Below are positions 50,497 to 58,812 of a stretch of 64,000 nt of DNA, one piece after another. A program made the position numbers and the translations under genes. The first letter of the stretch is position 1, and every line of letters begins with the position of its first letter. This DNA is from Vineibacter terrae (GTDB lineage Bacteria > Pseudomonadota > Alphaproteobacteria > Reyranellales > Reyranellaceae). The notes under the pieces are model-generated. The model was not told the origin of the DNA, searched no databases, and saw only the letters and a list, made by a program, of their open reading frames with translations. The stretch is taken from positions 62,001-126,000 of the forward strand of contig NZ_VDUZ01000007.1 in the NCBI RefSeq assembly GCF_008039615.1, written 5' to 3'.

Positions 50497-51756
50497 TCAC
50501 GACGAGACGGTGTTGCGCGGCACGTCGCGGAACGGCTTGTCGGTATCGACGCTGGGCTCCTTGGGCATGCGCAGCACGCGCTCGGCGATGATGTTGCGCT
50601 GGATCTCGTCGGTGCCGCCGGCGATCGAGGTCGCGGGCACCGACACCAGGATCTCGGCGATCACGCCGTCCAGCGCGCCGTCCTCGCCGCTCAGCAGCGC
50701 GTCGGCGCCCGCGATGTACGTGTGCACCCGCGCCGCCGCGCGGGCCACATGGCTGGAGACCAGCTTGCCCAGCGAGCCTTCCGGGCCTTGCGGTCGTCCC
50801 TGCTCCTGCGCGGCGCGTGCGCGCCGTGCCGTCCATTCGGCTGTCTTGGCCATGATCAGCAGCCTGGCGATCTCCTGGCGTATGACGGGATCATTGATCT
50901 TGCCGGTGGCCTTGGCCCGCTCCAGAACCAGATCGACGCGGCCGGCACGTTGCGGATACCACTTGTAGGGCTCCATCGTCGTTGCGATCTCGGCCCGCTC
51001 CTCGTCATAGATGCGGCCTTCGCGCTTGGACGCCGTTGCCCAGCTTCGCAGGCTGTCGGCGCCGCGTCGTTCGTGCATCAGGGTCGTCGTCGCGACGGTC
51101 CAGCCGTCACCGACCTCGGCCATCAGGAACTCGGGCTCGACCATGGCATCGGTGAAGAACACCTGGTTGAACGAGGCATGTCCGTTCATCTGCCTGAGCG
51201 GATGCACCTGCACCCCGGGCTGCTTCATGTCGAGGATGAAATAGGCCAGGCCCTTGTGCTTGGGCACATCCCAGTTGGCGCGCGCCAGCAGCAGGCCCCA
51301 ATCCGCCCGATGGGCGCTCGTGGTCCACACCTTCTGGCCGTTGATCACCCACTTGTTGCCCTTGAAATCGGCGCGTGTCACAGCCGCGGCCATGTCGGAG
51401 CCGCTGCCCGGCTCGCTGAAGAGCTGGCACCAGGTATCCTCGCCGGTGAGGATGCGGCGCAGGAACTTCTCCTTATGCAGGCTGGTGCCGTGCGCCAGGA
51501 TCGTCGCCGCGGCCAGGGTCCGGATGCCGGCCTTGGCGACCCCGACGGCGCCGATGCGGGCGAACTCCTCGTCCACAACCGATGCCAGCGCCTGGGGCAG
51601 GTCGCGACCGTACCATTCCTTGGGCCAGTGCGGCGCGCCCCAGCCCGAATCGGCGAGCTTGTTGCGCCATTCGACCAGGCCGAGCGCCGGGTCCCAGTTG
51701 GCTTCCAGCCAGGCGCGCACCTCGGCGCGGACGGTGCTCTCCGAAGGCATGTCCAT
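50497..51756 (-). CDS. Acyl-CoA dehydrogenase (first)
   Basis: 419 residues, three-domain acyl-CoA dehydrogenase. FAD/substrate motifs WCQLFSEPGSGSDMA (about 125) and WVINGQKVWTTSAH, and the C-terminal SIAGGTDEIQRNIIAERVLRMP. Length and motifs match the larger bacterial enzymes of steroid- and lipid-degradation operons. ATG 51756 follows AAGGAGACGGACG. Its partner lies 14 bp upstream; such pairs often form an alpha2-beta2 heterotetramer (inference). Confidence 0.92.
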   Translation of the reverse strand: MDMPSESTVRAEVRAWLEANWDPALGLVEWRNKLADSGWGAPHWPKEWYGRDLPQALASVVDEEFARIGAVGVAKAGIRTLAAATILAHGTSLHKEKFLRRILTGEDTWCQLFSEPGSGSDMAAAVTRADFKGNKWVINGQKVWTTSAHRADWGLLLARANWDVPKHKGLAYFILDMKQPGVQVHPLRQMNGHASFNQVFFTDAMVEPEFLMAEVGDGWTVATTTLMHERRGADSLRSWATASKREGRIYDEERAEIATTMEPYKWYPQRAGRVDLVLERAKATGKINDPVIRQEIARLLIMAKTAEWTARRARAAQEQGRPQGPEGSLGKLVSSHVARAAARVHTYIAGADALLSGEDGALDGVIAEILVSVPATSIAGGTDEIQRNIIAERVLRMPKEPSVDTDKPFRDVPRNTVSS

Positions 51757-51770
51757 CGTCCGTCTCCTTC

Positions 51771-52901
51771 CTAGTGGCCCCAGCGCTGCAGCATCAGCTC
51801 GCGATGATGGTTGGCATCGCCGAACAGGATCTCCGAGCTCTTGGCGCGCTTGAACCACAGATGCGTGTCGTTGTCCCAGGTGAAGCCGATGCCACCATGG
51901 ATCTGGATGGCGTGGATCGCCGTCTGCAGATACGCTTCAGCGGCGCAGGCTTTGGCGAGGGACGCGACCGCCGGCATGTCGTCGTCGTTCTCGTCCACGG
52001 CCGCCGCGGCGTAGTAGGCTGCCGACTTCGCCAGCTCGACATCGGCCAGCATGTCGGCGGCCTTGTGCTTGGTCGTCTGGAACGAGGCGATCGAGCGGCC
52101 GAACTGCATGCGCATCTTGGCGTAGTCCAGCGCCGACTGGCGCAGCTTCTCGGCGCCGCCGACCATCTCGTTGGCCAGCAGAACCGCCGCCTGCTGCAGG
52201 GTCCGCGCGAAGGGGGCTGCCGCCGTCCCTGCCTCTCCCAGCAGCTGGGCCTCGACGCCGTTGAACTGCAGGCGCGCAAGCTTGCGGGTCTCGTCCATCG
52301 TCTTGAGCCGCCGGCGCTGCAGGCCGGGCGCGTCACCGGCCACGGTGAAGAACGACAGGCCGCTCTCGCCGCTCGAGCCGGGGGCGCGCGCCAGCACGAC
52401 GACGATATCGGCCGTGTGGCCGTCCAGCACGAAGCTCTTGACGCCGTCCAATCGCCAGGCACCGCCGGATGACGTCGCCGTCATCGCGACGCTTGCGGCA
52501 TCGTTGCCGCCGTCATCCTCGGAGAAGGCCAGTGTCGCGGTGGTGTCGCCGGCGGCGATCGACGGCAGCAGGGCCTGCTTCTGCGCTTCCGTGCCGGCAT
52601 TGAGGATCGCGGTCGTGGCCAGCGCCGCCGTCGAGAAGAAGGGTGCGCACAACAGGCCGCGGCCCATCTCTTCCAGGACGATCGCCAGCTCGGCATACCC
52701 GAAGCCCTGGCCGCCATACGCCTCGGGAACATGGATCGCCGTGAGCCCCAGCTCCTGGTTGATCTTTCTCCATGCATCGCGATCCCAGCCGGCATCCGTC
52801 GCCATCAGCCGGCGGACTTCCGATACCGGCGAACGGGCGTCGAGCAGCCGTCGCACGATGGTGCGGAATTCATCCTGCTCGCTCGTGAAGCTGAATCGCA
52901 T
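51771..52901 (-). CDS. Acyl-CoA dehydrogenase (second, partner-type)
   Basis: 376 residues. The N-terminal helical domain (FSFTSEQDEFRTIVRRLLDARSP) and HVPEAYGGQGFGYAELAIVLEEMG are typical; the middle domain has LAFSEDDGG where a catalytic paralogue has W-x-TEP-x-G-x-GSD, so FAD binding may be shared with the other subunit. C-terminal AIQIHGGIGFTWD is conserved. ATG 52901 follows GGGAGGCGCAGGTC. It is the first gene of the operon with the 50497 and ligase genes. Confidence 0.9.
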   Translation of the reverse strand: MRFSFTSEQDEFRTIVRRLLDARSPVSEVRRLMATDAGWDRDAWRKINQELGLTAIHVPEAYGGQGFGYAELAIVLEEMGRGLLCAPFFSTAALATTAILNAGTEAQKQALLPSIAAGDTTATLAFSEDDGGNDAASVAMTATSSGGAWRLDGVKSFVLDGHTADIVVVLARAPGSSGESGLSFFTVAGDAPGLQRRRLKTMDETRKLARLQFNGVEAQLLGEAGTAAAPFARTLQQAAVLLANEMVGGAEKLRQSALDYAKMRMQFGRSIASFQTTKHKAADMLADVELAKSAAYYAAAAVDENDDDMPAVASLAKACAAEAYLQTAIHAIQIHGGIGFTWDNDTHLWFKRAKSSEILFGDANHHRELMLQRWGH

Positions 52902-53166
52902 GACCTGCGCCTCCCTTGTGATGCCGAGACTGGGACAGATCGGCGCGTGTCCATAGCACCGAAAATGCATATCCGCCTTCGGTGCCGGGCGCACGTGCCG
53001 GCTGCCCGGATGCCATCTGGGGTTCGTGTTTCGGATAGTGGAGGCACCCCTTGGTAGGGGAGGTTTCTGGCACCATATGAGGGTGCGCGCCGGCTTGCTC
53101 ATGCCAGCTCGTGGCCGTCATGTGCCGACGGCAGCGGGCTGGCTTTTATTTTGAATGGAGGGTGCC

Positions 53167-53769
53167 ATGGCGATGTCGCCAAACCGATTTGCGATCGCGG
53201 CGATTCTATCATTGTCCCTGGCGACTGCGGGCGGCGCGTGGGCGCAGGCTCCAGGCGACAGGGCCGTCACCGGCATATTCACGTCGTCATCGTTCAAGAC
53301 CGAGGCCAAGGTGACGGCCGTCGATCCGGGAACGCGGATGGTGACGGTGCTGACCGCCGATGGTCGCACGCTCACGCACAAGGCCAGCGACGCCGTCCAG
53401 AATCTTGGTCAGGTCAAGGTCGGTGATATCGCCCTGATCTCATACGAGGAGCGCACCAGCTACATCCTGTCGGAGCCCGGCGCCAGATTGCCTGCCGCTG
53501 GCGACCTCACCGTGTCGGCAGCCGGCACGAAGGGCCAGAGGCCGGCCGGCGGCATCATGCGCCAGGGCCTGGCCAACTATACGGTCATCGGCACCAACGT
53601 TGCCGGCAACACCATCACGCTGGTGGACGCGACGGGCGGCGAGGTCCGCACCTTTGACGTCACCGATCCCACCGCGCGCTCGCAGCTGCCGCGGGTCAAG
53701 GCTGGCGATGCCCTGACGGCCATCGACCGGCAGACCCTGATCGCCACGATCGTGCGCAAGCCGTCGTAG
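53167..53769 (+). CDS. Secreted protein of unknown function
   Basis: 200 residues with a clear Sec signal peptide (MAMSPNRFAIAAILSLSLAT..., cleavage at AWA-QA). The mature part is two similar beta-rich halves: KVTAVDPGTRMVTVLTADGRTLTHKAS and an equivalent C-terminal half with NTITLVDATGGEVRTFDV. A small periplasmic beta-barrel-like fold is likely. ATG 53167 has GGAGGGTGCC. No neighbours suggest a function. Confidence 0.8.
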   Translation: MAMSPNRFAIAAILSLSLATAGGAWAQAPGDRAVTGIFTSSSFKTEAKVTAVDPGTRMVTVLTADGRTLTHKASDAVQNLGQVKVGDIALISYEERTSYILSEPGARLPAAGDLTVSAAGTKGQRPAGGIMRQGLANYTVIGTNVAGNTITLVDATGGEVRTFDVTDPTARSQLPRVKAGDALTAIDRQTLIATIVRKPS

Positions 53770-53855
53770 TCCACGGGGCTGCGGCATCGTCGCCGCGCCT
53801 GTTGTGCGCCGGTGAATGCCCGGCATTCACCGGCGCAGCGTGTCGCGGCGCCCCG

Positions 53856-54740
53856 TCATGCCGGCATATGCCTGCGGAACCAGGCATTGGTCTCGCGCAT
53901 GACGTCGTCGAAGGCCGGCTTGGCGTAGACTTCGTAGTGACCGACGCCCGGCAGCACGACCAGCTTCTTGGGCTCGCCGGCCTTGTCGAACAGCGATCGG
54001 CAATCCTCGGGCGGCACCAGCCGGTCATCGCCCGCCGCGATCAGCAGCAAGGGCCGCGGCGCGATCTTGTCCACCACCCATTCGGGATGGAACGACAACG
54101 TCTCGTCGATGTACTCCAGCGGGATCGTGCCGACGGCATTGGGATTGGCGGCACGCGCCCTGGCCGCGAGCTCGGCCGACTGGCGATCGGGCAGAAGAAC
54201 CTCCTCGCGGGCGACGAGCTTCGACTCGCCCGTCAGCACACGCCGCTCGCGGTCCGTCTCGGCCCGCGCCAGCAGGTCGAACCACTCGTCGGGCCGCCGG
54301 ACGCTGCGCATCCAGCGCCCGCCGTGGCCCATGCCGACAACCCCGACCGTGCATTTCACGCGCTCGTCGATGGCGGCGGTGAACACCACCGTGGCGCAGC
54401 CGTAGCTGGTGCCGTAGATGCCGATGCGATGCTTGTCGCATTGCGGCTGGAGGCCGAGGAAGGTGATCGCGGCCTGCACGTCGGCGACGCGGCTGAACGG
54501 AGCGAGCCGGCTGCGCGCGCCGTCGCTCTTGCCCCAGCCCTTGTAGTCGAACGTCAGCACGACATAGCCGCTCTGGTTCAGCGATGCAGCGTTGTCGGGC
54601 AGATAGAGATCCTTCACGCCGGTATAGCCATGGCACAACACGATCCCGGCACGCTTCTCGCCCGGCTTCAGATCGTCGGGCAGGAATAGATCGCCGTCGA
54701 GCTTCACACCTTCACTGTAGAACGATACCGGTTGTCGCAT
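53856..54740 (-). CDS. Alpha/beta hydrolase (Xaa-Pro dipeptidyl-peptidase-like/DeoC esterase type)
   Basis: 294 residues, serine hydrolase fold: HGYTG oxyanion region, nucleophile in GIYGTSYGCATV, catalytic Asp in AGDDRLVPPED and His in PGVGHYEVY. It looks like a dienelactone-hydrolase or Xaa-Pro-esterase relative and acts in the cytoplasm. ATG 54740 follows GGAGTGTGGCC. The substrate is unknown. Confidence 0.88.
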   Translation of the reverse strand: MRQPVSFYSEGVKLDGDLFLPDDLKPGEKRAGIVLCHGYTGVKDLYLPDNAASLNQSGYVVLTFDYKGWGKSDGARSRLAPFSRVADVQAAITFLGLQPQCDKHRIGIYGTSYGCATVVFTAAIDERVKCTVGVVGMGHGGRWMRSVRRPDEWFDLLARAETDRERRVLTGESKLVAREEVLLPDRQSAELAARARAANPNAVGTIPLEYIDETLSFHPEWVVDKIAPRPLLLIAAGDDRLVPPEDCRSLFDKAGEPKKLVVLPGVGHYEVYAKPAFDDVMRETNAWFRRHMPA

Positions 54741-54926
54741 TGGCCACACTCCGCAGACGAGGCACGAATGCTATGCCAATGACCGTTCGGGCGCTTCAGA
54801 AAATCGACCATCCGGGTGGTCGGCGCCTGCCCCGGCATCGCCGCATGCCGGCAATGCCCATCACCGGCGCTTGGCGCGATCGGATGGTGCTACGCTGGCA
54901 CGCTGATGTGCTCGGGAGGAAACCAG

Positions 54927-55682
54927 ATGCGCTTGAAGGACAAGGTGGCGCTGATCACCGGCGCCGCCAACGGCATGGGGGCGGCGACCGCCAGGTTGTT
55001 CGCACGCGAAGGTGCCAAGGCCGTCGTGGTGGCCGACGTGCTCGACACAGCGGGCGCCGCGGTGGTTGGCGACATCGAGAAGGCTGGTGGGCGCGCCACC
55101 TACATGCATCTTGACGTCACCGACGAGGCGGCCTGGAAGTCGGCGATCGACAAGACGCTGTCGGCCCATGGCCGGCTCGATGTGCTGGTCAACAATGCCG
55201 GCATCAGCGGCTCGGCGGCCGAGGATCTCTTCGCCACCGACATCTGGGACAAGCTGATGGCGATCAATGCCACGGGAGTCTTCCTTGGCACCAAGCACGC
55301 TGTCGCGGCGATGAAGAAGACCGGCGGCGGCTCGATCATCAACCTGTCATCCGTCTCGGGCATCGTGGGCCAGCGCGGTGTCCATGTCGGCTACAACGCG
55401 TCGAAGGGCGCGGTGCGCCTGTTGACAAAGGGCATCGCCGTGCAGCATGGCCGCGACGGTATCCGGGTCAACTCGGTCCATCCCGGCCTGATGCCGCCGA
55501 TGATCACCTCCGGGCGCACGGCCGACCCGGTCCATCGCGCCAAGACCCTGAAGGGGGTGCCGCTGGGACGTGCCGGTGAGGTCGACGAGGTGGCTCACGC
55601 CATCCTGTTCCTCGCGTCCGACGACGCCTCGTACGTCACCGGCACCGAGCTCGTGGTCGACGGCGGCTGGACCGCGACGTAG
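54927..55682 (+). CDS. SDR-family oxidoreductase
   Basis: 251 residues, classical short-chain dehydrogenase. Cofactor motif TGAANGMGAA, NNAGISG, and catalytic Ser with YNASK (S-Y-K triad). The acidic residue after strand 2 (VVVADV) favours NAD over NADP. It is close to bile/steroid-type 3-hydroxysteroid dehydrogenases (EC-unspecified). GGGAGGAAACCAG precedes ATG 54927. It is monocistronic, 187 bp from the divergent hydrolase. Confidence 0.93.
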   Translation: MRLKDKVALITGAANGMGAATARLFAREGAKAVVVADVLDTAGAAVVGDIEKAGGRATYMHLDVTDEAAWKSAIDKTLSAHGRLDVLVNNAGISGSAAEDLFATDIWDKLMAINATGVFLGTKHAVAAMKKTGGGSIINLSSVSGIVGQRGVHVGYNASKGAVRLLTKGIAVQHGRDGIRVNSVHPGLMPPMITSGRTADPVHRAKTLKGVPLGRAGEVDEVAHAILFLASDDASYVTGTELVVDGGWTAT

Positions 55683-55701
55683 CGCGCGGCGGCGGGGCGA
55701 C

Positions 55702-55773
55702 CGCATATGGGAGCACCGGTGCGGTCTCCTCGCCCCGCGGCAGCGGGGAGAGGGGTGAACGGCAGCATATGCG
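55702..55773. repeat. Nested palindrome with CGCATATG ends
   Basis: CGCATATG (55702-55709) and CATATGCG (55766-55773) bracket a region with an inner near-palindrome, CTCGCCCCGC/GCGGGGAGAG. It is directly downstream of the SDR gene. It could form a large stem-loop that ends or protects the SDR transcript, or be a dispersed repeat. Confidence 0.45.
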
Positions 55774-55816
55774 ATCGTCCTGCCCTCGGCGAAGGCGCCA
55801 AGCGCGCCCTATTGCG

Positions 55817-55959
55817 GGGAATCGCAGGTCGCTGATACATCCGTCATCCCGAGCGCAGCGAGGGATCTCCTGCGTGGGACGCACAGTGCGCCATTCACAG
55901 GAGATCCCTCGCTGCGCTCGGGATGACAGTCATGATTCACCTTCCACCGATAGTCGGTA
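55817..55959. repeat. 143-bp palindromic dispersed repeat, copy 1
   Basis: The core is a perfect 29-bp inverted repeat (arms 55844-55872 and 55898-55926) with a 25-nt loop. A second copy, in the same orientation, lies at 62821-62962; over the full length only eight substitutions and one single-base gap are seen. The flanks outside the hairpin (GGGAATCGC... and ...TAGTCGGTA) are shared too, so the mobile or amplified unit is larger than the hairpin. It ends exactly at the spoVR stop codon. It may also serve as a transcription-end structure. Confidence 0.85.
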
Positions 55960-57510
55960 CTATGTCGGCGCCAGCAGGGTGCAGCGCGGCTTGCAGATGT
56001 GCTCCGTGAGGATCGCGTCCGAGGCGTCGACCTCCCGCAGCAGCACGTCATAGCCCCAGAGGTCGGCGAGATGCTGCAGGACGCGCTTGGCGTCTTCTTC
56101 TTCCAGCAGGCTGCCGCTGACCACGTTGTGGTGCATGATCAGGCGCCGGTCGCCCATGAGATCGACGTCGACCACCTCGATGTTGGGATCGATCCAGCCG
56201 ACGTCGTGGCGTCGCGCGAGCTGGCGCCGGATTCGCTGGTAGCCGCGCTCGTTCTGGATCGCCTCGACCAGGATGCCCTCGGTCTCGGCCGGGTCGTCGT
56301 GCAGCTGGAACATGCGCATCTCGCGCATCAGGCGCGGGCTGAGGTACTGGCTGATGAAGCTCTCGTCGCGGTAGTTGGCCCAGATGTCGCGCAGCACCGC
56401 CATCGCATCACCGGTGCCGGCGATATCGGGAAACCATTGCCGGTCCTCGTCCTCCGGCCGGGTGACGATCCGCTCGATGTCGCGCATCATCGCGAAGCCC
56501 AGCGCATAGGGATTCAAGCCCGAGAAGCGCGGATCATCCCAGGCCGGCTGGAAGATCACGTTTGTGTGCGACTGCAGGAACTCCAGGAAGTTGCCGTCGG
56601 AAATCGCACCGCGTTGATGCAGGCGGCTCATGATCCGATAGTGCACGTAGGTCGCCGTGCCTTCGTTCATGACCTTGGTCTGGCCCTGCGGATAGAAGTA
56701 CTGGGCGATATGGCGCACGATCCGCAGCAGCTCGCGCTGCCAGGGCGCCAGCCGTGGAGCGGTCTTCTCCAGGAAATACAGGATGTTCTCCTGTGGCAGG
56801 CCGAGCAGCGCGCGGCGTCGGTCGATGCTCAGCTCGCTGACGCTCTTGCCGGGCCCCGTCGGCACGGTTCGCCATAGATCGTTGAAGCTGCGCTCCTTGT
56901 GATTGCGCCGCCGCCGCTCGCGTTCCTCCTCCTGGCGCAGGTTGAGCTTCTTCTTGCCGGGATAGCGATCGACGCTCTGCGCCATCAGCGCATGCGCGGC
57001 ATCCAGCGTCCGCTCGACGAGGCCATGGCCGTAGCGGTCCTCGCAGTGCGCCACGTAGTTCTTGGCGAATGTCAGGTAGTCGAGAATGCCCTCGGCATCG
57101 GTCCATTGCCGGAAGAGGTAGTTGTTCTTGAAGAAATGATTGTGGCCGAAGGCGGCGTGCGCAATGACCAGCGTCTGCATCGTGGCCGTGTTGTCGCCCA
57201 TGAGGTAGCAGACGCACGGCGAGCTGTTGATCACGATCTCATAGGCCAAGCCCCGCAGGCCGGCCCGGTAGAGCGCTTCATGCTGGGTGAACTGCTTGCC
57301 GAACGACCAGTGCTTGTAGAACAGAGGCATGCCGATGGACGAATAGGCATCGATCATCTGCTCGGTGGTGATCACCTCGATCTGGGTCGGGTAGACGTCC
57401 AGCCCCAGCTCCGACAGCGCGATCTCCTCGCAGGCGTCATGGATGCGCTGCAGTGTCGCGAAATCCCACTCGGCGCCGTCATAAAGCCGCGTCATCGTGT
57501 CGGTGGTCAT
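55960..57510 (-). CDS. SpoVR family protein
   Basis: 516 residues, SpoVR/YcgB family: AHAAFGHNHFFKNNYLF, the Arg-rich central segment and the PWQRELLRIVRHIAQYFYPQGQTKVMNEG metal-like His/Glu cluster are the family signature. In Bacillus it is linked to spore cortex; in Gram-negatives it is a stationary-phase protein of unknown biochemistry, coexpressed with PrkA and YeaH. ATG 57510 overlaps the yeaH stop by 4 bp. The repeat at 55817 abuts its stop. Confidence 0.95.
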   Translation of the reverse strand: MTTDTMTRLYDGAEWDFATLQRIHDACEEIALSELGLDVYPTQIEVITTEQMIDAYSSIGMPLFYKHWSFGKQFTQHEALYRAGLRGLAYEIVINSSPCVCYLMGDNTATMQTLVIAHAAFGHNHFFKNNYLFRQWTDAEGILDYLTFAKNYVAHCEDRYGHGLVERTLDAAHALMAQSVDRYPGKKKLNLRQEEERERRRRNHKERSFNDLWRTVPTGPGKSVSELSIDRRRALLGLPQENILYFLEKTAPRLAPWQRELLRIVRHIAQYFYPQGQTKVMNEGTATYVHYRIMSRLHQRGAISDGNFLEFLQSHTNVIFQPAWDDPRFSGLNPYALGFAMMRDIERIVTRPEDEDRQWFPDIAGTGDAMAVLRDIWANYRDESFISQYLSPRLMREMRMFQLHDDPAETEGILVEAIQNERGYQRIRRQLARRHDVGWIDPNIEVVDVDLMGDRRLIMHHNVVSGSLLEEEDAKRVLQHLADLWGYDVLLREVDASDAILTEHICKPRCTLLAPT

Positions 57511-58787
57511 GCGGCGGGCTTCCCTTCGCGGCGCTGGAAAAGCTCGCGGAACACCGGATAGATCTCGCTTCGGGTGCTGACCTTGCGCATGGCCAGGGGC
57601 GCGCCTTCGCTGCGCAGGCGATCGTAGATGCCCCACAGCGCCGAGTTCGGCATCACCGGGTTGTCGTGCGCGCCGGCTTCGCCGACCTCGAGATAGGCGA
57701 AGTACTGGGTGACGGGCAGGATCGCGTTCTGGATGAGCTGCGCCGTCAGCTCGCCGTCGCTGTAGGAGTTGTCGCCGTCGGATGCCTGGGCAGCGTAGAT
57801 GTTCCAGTCCTGCGGCCGATAGCGGTCCTGCACGATGTGCCGCATCGCCTCCAGCGCGCTCGACACGACGGTGCCGCCCGTCGCCGGGCTGCGGAAGAAC
57901 GTCTCCTCGTCCACCTCCTCGGCGCGGTCGGTATGGCGGATGAACACGATCTCGACCCGTCGATAGCGCCGCGTGAGGAAGATGTAGAGCAGCATGTAGA
58001 AGCGCTTGGCGAGATCCTTCATGTGCTCCGACATCGAGCCGGACACGTCCATGAGGCAGAACATCACCGCCTGCGCCACCGGCTTGGGCACGTTCTCGAA
58101 GCGGCGATAGCGGATGTCGATCGGGTCGATGAACGGGATGCGCCGCATCTTGGCCGTCAGGGCGGCGATCTCGGCCCGGATTGCGGCGCGCCGCGTCTCG
58201 TCCTCGCACGCCGCGAGCTCTTCCTCGAGCAGCTCGACGGCACGGGGGCTGGGACGGCGCAAGGCCATGCGGCGCGCCATCGCCAGGCGCATGGTCCGTG
58301 TCACCGCCAGGTTCACCGGCGAGCCGGACACCGAGTAGCCGGCGCGGCGCACGCCCTCGTGCTCGACCTCCGTCAGCCGCCGCTTGGCGAGGTCCGGCAG
58401 CTCGAGGTCATCCAGGAACAGGTCGAGGAACTCTTCCCGTGTCAGCATGAAACGGAAGGCGTCCTCTGCATCGCCGCCGCCCTGGCCGGCGCCGGGGCGG
58501 CCCCTGCCGCCGCCTTCCGGCCGCGGGATGAAGTCGCCTTCCGAGAAGGTCTTGTTGCCGGGCAGCACATTGTCGTGAATGCCGCCGGGGCCACGGCGGA
58601 ACTGCGGCTCGTTCAGTCCGCCCGTAGGGATGCTGATCTCGCCGCCGTCCAGGATGTCGGAAATGTCACGATCCTGCGACGCTTCCCGCACCGCGCGCTG
58701 CACCAGGGCCTTGGCGCGCCGCAGGAAGCGTTGACGGTTCTCAAGGCTCTTGCCGGTCGGGTTGAGCCGTCGGTCTAGAATCTGCAT
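57507..58787 (-). CDS. YeaH family (DUF444) von Willebrand-domain protein
   Basis: 426 residues. An N-terminal basic region (MQILDRRLNPTGKSLENRQRF), a Gly-rich linker (GGGRGRPGAGQGGGD), and a C-terminal vWA-like domain with a MIDAS-type DVSGSMSEH. This is the usual middle gene of the prkA-yeaH-spoVR operon, in E. coli coexpressed in starvation with the kinase YeaG (PrkA). ATG 58787 has GGGAGCGGC. Its biochemistry is unknown. Confidence 0.94.
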   Translation of the reverse strand: MQILDRRLNPTGKSLENRQRFLRRAKALVQRAVREASQDRDISDILDGGEISIPTGGLNEPQFRRGPGGIHDNVLPGNKTFSEGDFIPRPEGGGRGRPGAGQGGGDAEDAFRFMLTREEFLDLFLDDLELPDLAKRRLTEVEHEGVRRAGYSVSGSPVNLAVTRTMRLAMARRMALRRPSPRAVELLEEELAACEDETRRAAIRAEIAALTAKMRRIPFIDPIDIRYRRFENVPKPVAQAVMFCLMDVSGSMSEHMKDLAKRFYMLLYIFLTRRYRRVEIVFIRHTDRAEEVDEETFFRSPATGGTVVSSALEAMRHIVQDRYRPQDWNIYAAQASDGDNSYSDGELTAQLIQNAILPVTQYFAYLEVGEAGAHDNPVMPNSALWGIYDRLRSEGAPLAMRKVSTRSEIYPVFRELFQRREGKPAA

Positions 58788-58812
58788 GGCGCCGCTCCCG
58801 GCGATATGCGGG

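Noticed and set aside
57511-58209. Upstream extension of the spoVR frame
   Set aside because: It is an overlapping frame of yeaH. The spoVR ATG is coupled to the yeaH stop by a 4-base overlap and gives the family's normal N-terminus.
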